A stretch of 64,000 nucleotides of DNA from Trichinella spiralis (lineage: Eukaryota; Nematoda; Enoplea; Trichinellida; Trichinellidae). The translations under genes were made by a program, and so were the position numbers. A model generated the notes under the pieces. It saw only the letters and a program-made list of their open reading frames with translations, was not told the DNA's origin and made no database searches. Below are positions 50,750 through 61,379 of the stretch, in pieces. The stretch is from positions 16,664,575-16,728,574 of the forward strand of contig CM012954.1 in assembly GCA_000181795.3 (NCBI GenBank). The letters run 5' to 3'. How positions within the stretch are numbered: position 1 is the first letter of the stretch; each line of letters begins with the position of its first letter.

Positions 50750-51490
50750 TTTCACAGCACAATAGTGAGACACACTAACAAAAGTTGGGAAAATTTTAGA
50801 AAAAGTAAACAGCCCAAATGTGAAAAATCTACTTCGGAAAACAACTTTCTACTTTGTCTGTTCAAACACACAAACACGAAGCTAATTATTCAAGTTTGTA
50901 GAAAAAAAGTCATTAAATAAAAACAATATGTTCCATATACTTTTGCAAATTATAGCAAGAATATTGTATTCAGCTCAATGAAGACACTTATCAAATTTTG
51001 ATCACATCTGAGCAACAAAAATTTGAATTACACCACTGATTATATACAGTGTGGCCAACAACTGTATACCTACGTCATAACGAACCAATGATAAAAAGAA
51101 AATTTGAAAACTTTCGCGCCTTTCTGTAGGCAACGGCACGATTCATTTCAAAACATACTTCAAAATTATTCTCAGCAATATAATGCATCTTTTCTAAAAT
51201 TTTTCTATCAGCTTTTCATAATGCAAATTGTGTAGATAAAAATATTTGTTTATATTAACTGTTGACATTTATTTATTTATTTATTACCACGTCTGCACAT
51301 TTTGTAAGGAAAAAGTTTCAAATTCAAATCTAATCGACTGGTTGTTTACTTTTGTTAAAATAAATGATAACGCAAAATGTGATTTGGTTGAAAAAGGCGC
51401 CCATACAAGTTTATCTACCGTATATTTTTAATTGCAAACAATGAAATAAAAATCACGTGATAAGCTGATGAAAAATTCAATATCTAATGT
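50750..51490. other. Intergenic region between MFSD8 and COX5B
   Basis: AT-rich, no coding signal recognised. It contains the MFSD8 promoter and the COX5B 3' UTR. Confidence 0.4.
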
Positions 51491-51841
51491 CTATTCTTCA
51501 TCTGTCAAAGTAAACCAGTATCCACAACGGCAACGTCGAGGAAAACCTTTACGAAGCCACATGTAGTGAATGTACAACTGGCTCGGTTCGCATATGCAGC
51601 CGATCAAACGGTTTTCAAACGCACTGGGCACCATGTTCGGTTGCTCTTTCGAGCCAACGCCCCGTTTGAAATAGGCCGGTCCAAAGTCGTAATCGCCACG
51701 AAGTTGGGAAATCAGCTCGGCACGCTGCTCGCCATAGATACCTTCGATGGGATGTTGCATGTGGCTTGCGGCACGCTGAGCCGCGGTTTTGTGCAACGAG
51801 CGAACACCGCTCCAAGCGCCGACAAAAACTGTTTTCAGCAT
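51491..51841 (-). CDS. COX5B: Cytochrome c oxidase subunit 5B, mitochondrial
   Basis: Nuclear-encoded, zinc-binding matrix-side subunit of respiratory complex IV. The first ATG is at 51841 (MLKTVFVGAWSGVRSLHKTA), giving 116 residues in one exon. The N-terminal part is basic and hydroxylated, as in a mitochondrial presequence. The mature domain has the family landmarks ELISQLRGDYDFGPAYFKRG, then RLIGCICEPSQ (first zinc ligands), then YMWLRKGFPRRCRCGYWF (second ligand pair), ending LTDEE. The second pair is Cys-x-Cys where the human protein has Cys-x-x-Cys. The frame upstream of 51841 is open but has only GTG as a possible start. Confidence 0.93.
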   Translation of the reverse strand: MLKTVFVGAWSGVRSLHKTAAQRAASHMQHPIEGIYGEQRAELISQLRGDYDFGPAYFKRGVGSKEQPNMVPSAFENRLIGCICEPSQLYIHYMWLRKGFPRRCRCGYWFTLTDEE

Positions 51842-52520
51842 CGTCAAACCCACTGGTCAATGTTCTAAAAAAATTACAAAATATTTTTATTCAAATTTCA
51901 CTTTTCACACAATCACACCCAAAAACTAGAACGTTTGTTTTAAAAAAATAACGCGTTCATAACATTGAAATGACGTTACACTGTTGTTGTTGTTGAATAA
52001 CTAATAAAAGTTACTTAACGTCATTCTGAAATCAAATTCGAAATTTTCAAAAGCATCATCAATGAACACTTGAAACACCTGACCCAAAGTTTAAGTTCAA
52101 AGAAACATACATCGACAACAAAAGAAAACAATCAGAATTCTAAATTAATTACTTTGTAATAGTGAAAGCTTAAATATAAAAGTAAGAAATTTTTATTTAT
52201 AAAAATACCTCAACTGTACAACTGTAAAATTTTTGAAACAGCAATTGAGCAATTAACTGAATAATTCAACTTTTCACAATCGCAAATTAACTTACAGTAG
52301 GAATACAGTAATGTAAACATTGAAAGAACAATTGTTTATCGGATGCAATTGGTTTAAATTTAAGAATGAAGCTTTCTTCACTTTATAATCTTTTACTATT
52401 CTTCGAATTGACTCAGTAGGTGAAGGCGATTTGCATTAGAAATAAATGTTATCAAAAATGTTCATTTCACTTCATTTTTTACTTTTCTCTCATCAGTATA
52501 AAAATTCAAAGTTTCATAAT
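51842..52520. other. Intergenic region between COX5B and ENY2
   Basis: AT-rich, with a TACAGTA pair at about 52292-52312. No gene recognised. Confidence 0.4.
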
Positions 52521-52851
52521 TCAAATAATTAAATTTTTTATGTTCAGTGAGCAATTCAATATCTGAGATATAAGCTCTTGCTTCACAGACTCGGGTACAG
52601 CCTCACGAGCTAGGGGCAACCAATGCTGCTGCAAAGAAGTAAGCGACACCTTTCCTGAGCCTTCTTCCAACGCTTGACGAAAAATCTCACGCCACTGAAA
52701 GAATGAATTAAAAAATCTAGCTGCAGAACAATATTTCAAATACCTTCTCCTGTACACCGTATTCTTCCAAGCGAATACGAAGAATTTCGGCAAGAATCAA
52801 GTATTTTCCAGACTTACGCAATTCTTTTTCCAAATCTTCAGCTCTAATCAT
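52521..52851 (-). CDS. ENY2: ENY2 / Sus1 (SAGA and TREX-2 subunit)
   Basis: Small helical nuclear protein shared by the SAGA deubiquitinase module and the TREX-2 mRNA export complex. Exon 1 (52851 to about 52744) reads MIRAEDLEKELRKSGKYLIL and then AEILRIRLEEYGVQEK. Exon 2 (about 52696-52521) reads WREIFRQALEEGSGKVSL, then LAREAVPESVKQELISQI, ending NIKNLII. The pattern KS-G...L..LLR..L.E.GW and VP..VK.EL...I is that of the Sus1 family, and the length (about 93 residues) is typical. The chosen ATG aligns with an internal Met near the human N-terminus. An AG just upstream (about 52861) leaves open a short extra first exon. Confidence 0.88.
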
Positions 52852-53709
52852 GTCGATGAACTGACAAAGAAGGATTTTTACTTTCTAATTAATTTATCAA
52901 TTTAAAACTTTTCCATCTTTTACAAGTTTATGTCTTTTCAAAACAGTTTTTCACAATTGAATAATAAAAGAATAATCACTTAAATCTGACGGACAAGATA
53001 ACCACATGAGGAGACATTAAATAAGCAAATTAAATTTCATGTTAAATGTAAAGTAAATTAAAAACTATAAACTTGAACTATAAATTAACTACAACTGAAA
53101 TAACAGCTCGCCACTTGTCAGTGAAAGTAAATTTATAGGCTCTTCTTGGGATAAAATTTACTATACGCATACCTACATTCCTTATATACTAGAATGAATT
53201 ATATTACCAAGAATTATAGCGAGCTTTCAATGTACTGTAACTCTGCCTTATAAAGTAATGCAGGTATTATTAAAGAGCAACTGCGCATACAGAATTCATT
53301 GGGCATACGCTGATTAGATAAATTTAGACAAGTTCGAACACATTTCTACCGCTTTCAGGTAGCATCTATTTATAAGCACGGCATGACAACATGTGCTTAT
53401 TAACCGACAAAGATACTGTAAAAAGCATTCAGCTATTTAAATTTATACATTTGACCCAAAAAATGTAATGTTCTTTTAACTGTTTTTATAAAACAATAAA
53501 AAATATAGTGAATAAACGATGTTTTTGATCATTTCCACTAATTCATATAATCAATGTTCTAAAAATACACACATTTTTATTTTATTAAAATTGGTCATCG
53601 AAAGCTGACAATATAGAACGACGAGCACTTGTTCAGACAGCACAAAAACGGTTAAATATCAATTTCACAAATTTCGAATTCGAAGATCATATATTTGCCA
53701 ATAAATTTT
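52852..53709. other. Intergenic region between ENY2 and the WBP2-type gene
   Basis: AT-rich. A small hairpin with ATAAGCAC/GTGCTTAT arms lies at about 53375-53401. No gene recognised. Confidence 0.4.
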
Positions 53710-55013
53710 TCAGCGTCGTTTTCTCAAGTCTGGATTTTCAGGAGGGCTGCTTTTCTAAAAACATTGGTAACAGTCAATATCGGATTAAACTTCAGTTTTT
53801 CACAGCAATATGCCTTCAGCGTTTCTAACGAATAAATTCAATCATAGTAACTAGTGAAGTACTTACAGTGGTGTTCTCCTCATTTGCGCCGTTTTGTCCT
53901 AAAATTAATTTTTAACAAAAATGAACATAAATTTTCAATCATTAACCAAAAAAAATAATCACTACCATTCGTCGGATAAGGTGGTGCAGTTGCACTGGGA
54001 GTTGGAATCGGCGGATAATTGAAACTAGTGGCAGCAGCTTCATACGGCGGTGGATTAGCTGGCATAGCGGTATAAGCCCCACCTGCAGATGCGGTTGCGG
54101 GAGTGGAAACGAATAAACCGGTATACGGTGGGGGTGCCGAAGTGACAAAAACAACTCCCGCTAAAAGAATTCAATAAAAAGATTAATAAGTAAATCAGAA
54201 AAAAAACTGATTGAAACATTTACGTGGTGGTGGTTCAAATGCTTGATAAGGAATGTTCACTCCGTATACATTAGCAGATTGACACATATAATACGGAGGT
54301 GGCTGTTGAAATATATCACCGCCCACAGCAACGTATGGTGGTGGAGAATTGTAGCTGTTAACATTTCGAGCTAAAATGGTATAGTATGCAAAAAATAGTA
54401 ATCGGAAAGGTGAAAAAAAGATTTCTTACAAACTTCTATCGCTTGTAGCATAGCTTTACCGAACTCTATGCAACCACCATGATTGAAAATTAATTTGAAA
54501 TTAGCATCACCAGTCCAATTGCCATTCGGCTGCGCCATAACATCACCTGCCAAATAATTGGCTCCAAAAACGGGCTGCTCAAGCTTAACATCACGTAAGC
54601 AATGAAATGGAATCGAAAAAGACTGCAGCGGATCCTTTTTACTTTCCGAAGTGAAAATTAACTGAAAAAGAGGAATTTTTATTTCCAACTTAATATTAAT
54701 GACGTAATGGACAAAAGAAAAAGTTACGCGATGAGTAGTCAAATACAGTGAACCTGATCTGTTACCATTCAACAAATTTTCTGCTGATTTCAATCGCAAA
54801 TTCACTTGTTTTGTGTACAACAAAACTCTAAAATATTCGGTAAAATTATGAGCAAAATTTAACAAAAACAGTTGAAATAATGACCGTCTACTTAAAAAAA
54901 TCTATTTGACTGTCATTTATTTATTTATTTATTTAGTATTTAAAAACTTACAGTTCACCATTGTAGAGTACAATTCCTTTACCGTCAGGTGTACGATCGA
55001 CATTTACTGCCAT
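53710..55013 (-). CDS. WBP2: WW domain-binding protein 2 family (GRAM domain plus PPxY motifs)
   Basis: Adaptor and transcriptional coactivator that binds WW proteins such as YAP/TAZ or NEDD4 ligases through PPxY. ATG at 55013 starts MAVNVDRTPDGKGIVLYNGE. The GRAM/PH-like domain reads LLYTKQVNLRLKSAENLLNG, GSLYLTTHR spliced to LIFTSESKKDPLQSFSIPF, then GGCIEFGKAMLQAIE (about 54440). The tail is rich in Pro/Tyr and carries several PPxY-type motifs: SPPPYVAVGG (about 54330), PPPYYMC, APPPYTGLF (about 54120), NPPPYEAAATS (about 54045) and APPYPTNG (about 53960). The last exon reads KSSPPENPDLRKRR with the stop at 53710. The order and motif set match WBP2/WBP2NL. The copy looks complete. Confidence 0.92.
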
Positions 55014-55411
55014 TGAAAATCAGCTAAAAATATTACGCTGGTCGACCAACTTTTAAAATGCAACAAGCTGAATCGCTGTCACAAACAATGCTGTACCCAA
55101 TGTAAACATTTGTTGAAAATCAAGTTTGATTTGTTTACTGTGTTTACTTTTGACGATAATTTAAAATTTCAGATAAAAAATTAAACACAAAAATTCAGTT
55201 TATTCAAAATGATTAATTTAATAGCAAAATATATAATACATTGAACAGATAATAATATTTACACTTGAATATATTTTTAACAAGCAACGTGATCACTTCA
55301 ACAAGAAGAATTAAAATTTCAAAAAAGTGACTGGACTAAAATTCATTATTTTACAATTTGTAAAATGAGGAAGAAATATTGCATAATTGGATGAGAAATA
55401 CTTCATAAAAT
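55014..55411. other. Intergenic region between the WBP2-type and SMG5-like genes
   Basis: 400 AT-rich bases, presumably the WBP2 promoter plus the SMG5 3' UTR. Nothing else seen. Confidence 0.4.
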
Positions 55412-57346
55412 TCATAATTTTCGTGTTTTCGGCAACACTGATGCAGCTTCTTCGAGCGAGTTCAGTTTTCTCATGGAATTTGTACTTTGCAACACGCTAC
55501 CAGAATTAAATTCCGATGTCTTGCCGCCATCCTGCTTTGCATACGTTGGTGCTGACGTTCCGGAGTTTTGTAGCCGTCGAATGAATGCATCGAAATCGAA
55601 AGGCGATTCAGCTTGTTTGTCTATTTCAGCTTGTTGTTTCGAGCGGTTTGAAAAATTCCGGCTGTATCTGTTTTTCAATGTCGACTGCTCGAATGAGGGA
55701 AATTTCTTTGGTGCACAAGGTGTGGGCAGACTAGCAAGATCGGGGTTGATTCCATGCGCATCTTTTTCTAAATTTATCAATCCAGCGGTATCCGAAATAC
55801 ACATGCTTGAAATTTCTTCGAAATCTTGTTCCGCGTCCACGGTACTTTCAAATTGATCACGTGACGAACAATATTTCGTTTTGAATTGCAACACTTCCTG
55901 ATTATTATTACACCGTACAATACTGCTAGTGAACAATTGCTCATCGTTGACCATTCGAACGACAAACTTACCGTACTCCACCAAGCGTTTCATTAAAATC
56001 AAATTTGCATAAGTATCCGCTTCTTCCGTTGAAACAAATCTGGCAAATGTTCCGGCCAACGGTAGAAAACCAAATAAACTGACATCAATTGGTAGTGGCT
56101 GTTCGTCCGCAGCGCTGTTAACCGTATTCACATGAAACTGCTTATTTCTCTGCAAACTGTTCAGAAACTTGGCCAATGAGGACAAATGGCTCTGGTCGGT
56201 GTGAAAATTGTTTACCAGCAGAAAATTCGGCGACTGATATTGTATCCAAGATATTAAAATGTACAACGTATCGGCGACCACGCTGAATTGCGCTTCTTCA
56301 CAAGACAACAGGATAGTCAGAAATGACTGCAAAAATTCAATGATCAACTTTTTCAAAAAGCTCAACTGATCTTCCAGCTGATCAGGCGACTTCACGTCCG
56401 CAATACATGTTTTGTCAATTTTCCAAAAAGAGCCGAACGTGATCACCAACATGCAAACAAGGTGGCAAGCATTCAGATGGCCAGTGCTAATTGCACGCTT
56501 CAGCGTTGCTAAAAAGGACAGCATTGTCGTTTCGACCCTACTGACTTGGTCGCCAAGGTATAAAAGCGCTTGGAAAATGCAAAACAGCTGCTCGCCGGTT
56601 GCATTGGGCAAGTTCAACCACTGCTTAATTAACACCTTGTAATATTGTTCCAAATTTGCACCAGCGCCTGTAAAACTCACCTCGCAACAATGCGCCCGAG
56701 TGTAAAAATAAAGTGCTTGAACGTTGTGACCACTGGACATTTCCAAAATGCCCAGCTGATTGAACGCATGGCCCCTTTTGGAACATAGTTTTGTCGCTTG
56801 GATGTAGCATCTTTCGGCGAGATCAAAGTCCAACATTTTCCTGTGAAAGTCGCCAATGTGAATCAAGCAAAACTGAATCAAATAATGCCAAACATCAACT
56901 GGCACATCGCTGCTAAAGGACTTTTCTGAGGCGTAATGAAATGCGTCGACAACATGAAAATCTAACCAGTCGATTGACAAACCAGAAGTATTTAAAATTC
57001 TGTTCATAAAATCTTCCAAAAATAGAATGCCATTATACATGAACAATTGTAAATATTGAAAATTTCTGTCAATGCTTGAAAAGTATTCGGATGATCTTCT
57101 GTCCTTGCGTTTCTGCTTTTCATACATGTCTATGCAATTTTTATAACAACGATTCCAATAAAACAATTCCAAACATTCCTCCACAGCCACTGAAGGATTG
57201 TCCAAGATTTTCTGTTCTAAAACTGCCTGCAGTTCGGAACGAATTTTCCAATTAATGCTACCATTGCTATTGACCATCTGATTTAACAAATACGCATATT
57301 CACTTTCTGCAGCGTTTGCAACTGAAGTTGAGCAATTGGTGAACAT
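55412..57346 (-). CDS. SMG5: EST1/SMG family protein, SMG5-like, without a PIN domain
   Basis: Nonsense-mediated decay factor that binds phosphorylated UPF1 through a 14-3-3-like TPR domain. A single open frame of 644 residues starts MFTNCSTSVANAAESEYAYL at 57346. The SMG signature is at about 56840-56650: LAERCYIQATKLCSKRGHAF, NQLGILEMSSGHNVQALYFY, then EVSFTGAGANLEQYY. The EVSFxGAxxNL wording is closer to human SMG5 than to SMG6 or SMG7, as I remember them. Helical hairpins follow to about 56000. The last 200 residues are polar and disordered (for example NFSNRSKQQAEID), ending VLPKTRKL. No PIN domain is present; it is present in vertebrate SMG5. There are no introns, unlike most neighbours. 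Confidence 0.8.
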   Translation of the reverse strand: MFTNCSTSVANAAESEYAYLLNQMVNSNGSINWKIRSELQAVLEQKILDNPSVAVEECLELFYWNRCYKNCIDMYEKQKRKDRRSSEYFSSIDRNFQYLQLFMYNGILFLEDFMNRILNTSGLSIDWLDFHVVDAFHYASEKSFSSDVPVDVWHYLIQFCLIHIGDFHRKMLDFDLAERCYIQATKLCSKRGHAFNQLGILEMSSGHNVQALYFYTRAHCCEVSFTGAGANLEQYYKVLIKQWLNLPNATGEQLFCIFQALLYLGDQVSRVETTMLSFLATLKRAISTGHLNACHLVCMLVITFGSFWKIDKTCIADVKSPDQLEDQLSFLKKLIIEFLQSFLTILLSCEEAQFSVVADTLYILISWIQYQSPNFLLVNNFHTDQSHLSSLAKFLNSLQRNKQFHVNTVNSAADEQPLPIDVSLFGFLPLAGTFARFVSTEEADTYANLILMKRLVEYGKFVVRMVNDEQLFTSSIVRCNNNQEVLQFKTKYCSSRDQFESTVDAEQDFEEISSMCISDTAGLINLEKDAHGINPDLASLPTPCAPKKFPSFEQSTLKNRYSRNFSNRSKQQAEIDKQAESPFDFDAFIRRLQNSGTSAPTYAKQDGGKTSEFNSGSVLQSTNSMRKLNSLEEAASVLPKTRKL

Positions 57347-57995
57347 AATACCTGTGGTGTTTTCAAATTTTTGTATAATTCAATAAAATTGATAATAATT
57401 TAAAAATCACATCAAAAATAAATACACCTTTACAGTATGTTGAGAAAGAATTAAAAGAACAATTTTCTTACTGTACTAACTTTTCATTCAACCATACATT
57501 TTCATGAGAACGATTATTTCAAGTATCAGGCTATTGGATAAAAGAAGTGAAAGACAGTAATAAATTTTTAATCTACAGCGCGAGTGCGGTCTTTTTAAAT
57601 TATACGCATACATTATTAACTGGGCACTCCGATTTCGGCCGCTCCCATTTTCTCCACACCGCCTTTTCGTGTGATTGGTTGTTCGCTCATAGCTTGTACG
57701 GCATTTCATCGGTAACCAGCGATTTACTTATGCTATTTTATTGGCTATTCAGTTGACTATGATGTATCGATTTTCAATCTCATTCATTCATTAACGTGAT
57801 ATGCAGTCTGCCGGCAAATATTTTCCATTGAAGATATGAGCATGAACACAAATAAAGAATGTAGTATATGAAATAAAGTGTCTCAGAACTAACTTTAAAT
57901 AATTAAAATGTTGCACATTTGCAGCACAATGACAATCATCGAACACATAAAAATGAATCATAAGATTTATTTTGAAAGAAAGCTAATAAACTATT
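57347..57995. other. Intergenic region between the SMG5-like gene and RPL24
   Basis: About 650 bases. A somewhat GC-richer stretch at 57620-57720 precedes the SMG5-like gene on its strand and may be its promoter or 5' UTR. TACAGTA and TACTGTA are at about 57435 and 57472. Confidence 0.4.
57966..57971 (-). terminator. Likely poly(A) signal AATAAA of RPL24
   Basis: AATAAA on the minus strand, 25 bases past the RPL24 stop codon. Confidence 0.65.
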
Positions 57996-58795
57996 TTAAC
58001 GCTTTCCACCAACTCTCGGAGCCTGCTGTTTTACAGGCTTTGCAATTTTCATGCGTCCTGCTGCAGCTTTCTGCGCAGCTCGCATTTTTTCCGCTTTTCT
58101 AGCCGCTTTTGCTTCTCTAGTTTTCTCTTTGGCTGCTCTGTTCAAAATGTAACAAAATTTGCAATCATCGAATTATATGTATTTATAAAAAAAGGGGAAA
58201 TGAAAATAAAAAACGCTCTTATTAATATTATTAAAATTAATGCATATTATTCAGTTAATCTTTGATAAAATGAAAAATTGATAAATTACTTCACAGCTTG
58301 TTCTCGCTGTGCCTGTCGAAACTCAGGCTTCTGATTTCGCCTTTTTAAAATATCTTCAACCGTAAGCTTGCCGATGTCTCTTTGAAATTTAGTGGTTCGT
58401 TTCACACGGCGTTTCACCACTTCCTCTGCATGTACACCCTAAAGCAGAAAAAATTCCCAATCTTAATGCGTCTGAAGAAAATTCAAGTAAACGGTTGATG
58501 TTAACCTTCTTATGCTTTCGACGATAAAACACTGTCCACAATGTCTTACGTGGGTTTCGTTTCATTCTAAACGATCTTTCACACTTTCCATTTATAAAAA
58601 TATGAACCTAAACAAACATCAAAATTGAACAAACAGCAACAAAGCGTTGAGAAACATCATGCCCTGCCATCACTGCGAACAGCTCGCTTCCCTTTGCCAG
58701 GATGAATTTTATAACCACTGAAGTTACAAGTTTCTGTCCTAAATTATGTATGCAAATAAAATAAAAATTGCATAACGTCCAATAAATTACTTCAT
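57996..58795 (-). CDS. RPL24: 60S ribosomal protein L24 (eL24)
   Basis: Component of the large ribosomal subunit near the intersubunit bridge. The coding start is an ATG at 58795 followed by a 5' splice site after only five coding bases (ATG AA|GTAATT). It joins at 58736 to [20 protein letters not shown] and RSDGRA. Later exons give [19 protein letters not shown]-like sequence, [49 protein letters not shown], and a Lys/Ala-rich C-terminus ending APRVGGKR at 57996, which is the family's typical ending. The start is only 43 bases past a TTATATTCAG acceptor (about 58839), so the 5' UTR is itself spliced, in cis or in trans. Confidence 0.93.
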
Positions 58796-59302
58796 TGTAC
58801 AGGTTGAAAATTTGAACTCTTTTCAGCAGTACTCTGCACTGAATATAAAAATGGATAATTTTCAATCAACAAAAGAAAACGAAATAAAAGTTACCTCCCA
58901 CAAATAGTGCAGAATTTATGCGCTTACAATGCGACAATTATGCTATTACAGTATTAGAAAAGCAAGTTTAATTATGACCATACTGTAGTTTTCTGTTGTT
59001 AAATTATTTTTATTTCACTGAATTATTTAAAAAGACATTCAATATTTGAAAAGATTTAAATAAATTTAATTTCAAGATGAAATGCAATAAAATATAAAGA
59101 ATATATTCATTATGAGAAGTAATTTGTTAATTTTCGTTTAATATGAAAATTATGATTAAAACACCCACACTTTAGTAATTTCAAAATTGAGTTTTTCAGT
59201 TTACTTTAACAATATTACAATGAATGTATGCAGAAAGGACGGAAAGAAAAGGAAAAAGTTTAATAACAAATTTATTAATGAAAAATCGCAGTTCGTCAAA
59301 TT
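58796..59302. promoter_or_regulatory. RPL24 5' UTR and promoter; HTRA2 3' UTR
   Basis: A 3' splice site, TTATATTCAG, at 58839-58848 lies just before the 43-base leader. A possible cis donor GGGAG|GTAACT is at about 58894. TACAGTA/TACTGTA heptamers are at about 58941 and 58977. Confidence 0.5.
59271..59276 (-). terminator. Likely poly(A) signal AATAAA of HTRA2
   Basis: AATAAA on the minus strand, 27 bases past the HTRA2 stop codon. Confidence 0.65.
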
Positions 59303-61379
59303 TTATTTATTGCCTTGTTGGATGCGTATTTCAACGAGCTTCCTACGTCTTGAAATGATCAACGTCAACAAGCTGCCTTCTTCTAAAGCATCGAAATAAA
59401 TTCCTTGAACTTATAATATTTTTTCTCTATTTTCTTACCGACAGCTTTTAAAACATCTGCCACAGAGTATACTTTTTTTCCGTTAGCTGCAATGATTACA
59501 TCACCAGGCTCGATTCCATTTCGAAAATATCAAAATAAATTGTTACATATTGTACTTTATTTTTGCATCATTATTAGTTTATTACTCGTGTGCAGCAGAG
59601 CCTAGAACTACACTGTGAACCAGCACTCCATGCGTTACGTTGAAAAAGTTTGGATCTCTTTGTCGCAGTTCTGACAGAAGGTTGTTATCTAAACTCAACA
59701 TTGTGATGCCCAAGAAACATTTTCTCTTCGTGTCCAACGATTTCGGAAAATAACTTTCTAAATGAAAATAATCACAACTAACTTTATTATCATTTATGCG
59801 GCATTGAGTAGAAATATTTGATAGAATTCCAATTTTGAACATATTTTACCAGTCTTCTTGCTTTGCAATTCAGCTTGACAACACTTTTGAAAAAAATTGC
59901 TCACGTGATCAGCCGGCAAAGCAAAAGAAATTCCTGGAGTAACTTGCATTGTGCTAATGCCAATTATTTCACCATCCTCAAAATAAGAACATAATGCAAA
60001 TTTTAAGAATATAAAATCAAAGAAGAACACAACTGACTAAATCGACCAATGGTCCACCACTGTTGCCCGTTGTAATCATCGCGTCCGTTTGGATATATTC
60101 TATCGGCTTTTCTTGACCATGCCCACTGATCAGTCGCCTGGCATTGGATACTATACCAACAGTAACTGTGTTTGTTAAACAATATGGACTGCCCAAAGCA
60201 ATGACCCATTCGCCAGGACGGACTTCTTTTCCTTCTTTTAATTTAAGATAAGGTAGATTTGTCTTTAGAAAAAAGTCAAAATTATAAATAAACAAAAAGA
60301 TAATAATTGCATGAAAACAATGTACCGCATTTATTTTCACGGCAGCTAAATCAGATGATTGGTCAATATATTTCACAAAACCTTCGTAAACTCGACCGTC
60401 ATAGAGTTTTACATATACATCTCGGCGGCCATTGTTCACAACATGGGCATTGGTCAATATCCATCCGTCGGAACGAACAATAACACCAGATCCATTTGAT
60501 AGTGTAGTCTGACCAAGAAACGGTATCCTAAATGAGTTATCAGCACTAAATGGAAAATTTCTACGACGTTGACACTTACTTCCCTTGTAATTCAATGCTA
60601 ACTACCGCTGGAGCTACTTTTTCTACCACATCAGCGATAAAATTATAGTCATTCGGTTTGAACGGTAACTGTAAAATAATTTCATAACTCCATTAAACAA
60701 TAATAATGTATAAATGCTGCATATTTTACGAAGAAAATATATATTCATGCTTTTTGAAAACGCGAACTTAATCGAGAGCACCTTGTTCCCCGTTTACAAA
60801 GAAAACCTGCAATTTTATACTGTTTCGATATAAAAAAGAAATACACTACAAAGTATATAATTCTTCAAAGAAAATTATATGGTGTGATTTATAATAATTT
60901 TCCAGTTTATAAAAGTTTATGAATACTTGGAAAGCGTGCATATTCCGAACTGGTATTGTGTTCAGCATGTGATTTTTATTATAAAAAATGCAAGCCGATA
61001 AAGCAGCCAAACCAGCCACTGCTGTAGTCGCAATTGCGGTGTATCGACCAACATTAAGCATTATTCGGTGATTACAGATTTCTGCAAAAATTACATGAAC
61101 AATCAATTTCGCATGCAGAATATGAAATTTTAAAACAGAAACAAATTACTTAAAATAACAAAAACTTTACTTGTATGTATTCGTTAATTAAATAAATTCC
61201 CTAAAGAGTAAAATTTATTTGTTTCAAAATACAAATTTACAAAATAAATACAAGTAAAAATAAATTTATGCTTATAAATAAACATATCAAAAGAATCTAA
61301 AAGTAATATTACTTCCATGCTTCCAAGTGCGACTCGTTGAACCATGAAAAGGTAGTAAAAAGCGGATTAATTTTGACAT
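59303..61379 (-). CDS. HTRA2: HtrA2/Omi-type serine protease (mitochondrial)
   Basis: Trypsin-fold protease with one PDZ domain, acting in mitochondrial protein quality control. I start it at 61379: MSKLIRFLLPFHGSTSRTWK has the look of a mitochondrial presequence, and its exon splices in frame (phase 1) to KICNHRIMLNVGRYTAIA. Next is a membrane helix, TTAVAGLAALSACIFY (about 61000). The protease domain begins YNFIADVVEKVAPAVVSIEL (about 60650). The triad is intact: LTNAHVV (His), QSSDLAAVKI (Asp) and TTGNSGGPLVDL (Ser, about 60060). DGEIIGISTMQVTPGISFAL follows. The PDZ domain runs from about 59800 to 59303, with GVLVHSVVLGSAAHE and GIEPGDVIIAANGKKV, ending IRIQQGNK. Order and length match HTRA2. 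No clear IAP-binding AVPS-type motif is visible after the membrane helix. Confidence 0.93.

Noticed and set aside
51491-51560. Cys-x-Cys in place of Cys-x-x-Cys at the COX5B zinc site
   Set aside because: It differs from the human protein, but I recall RCxCG-type wording in several invertebrate COX5B sequences, so it is probably ordinary.
46466-61379. Eight same-strand genes as a possible operon
   Set aside because: Intergenic gaps of about 400-860 bases and separate poly(A) signals (for example RPL24 and HTRA2) do not resemble the roughly 100-base spacing of nematode operons.
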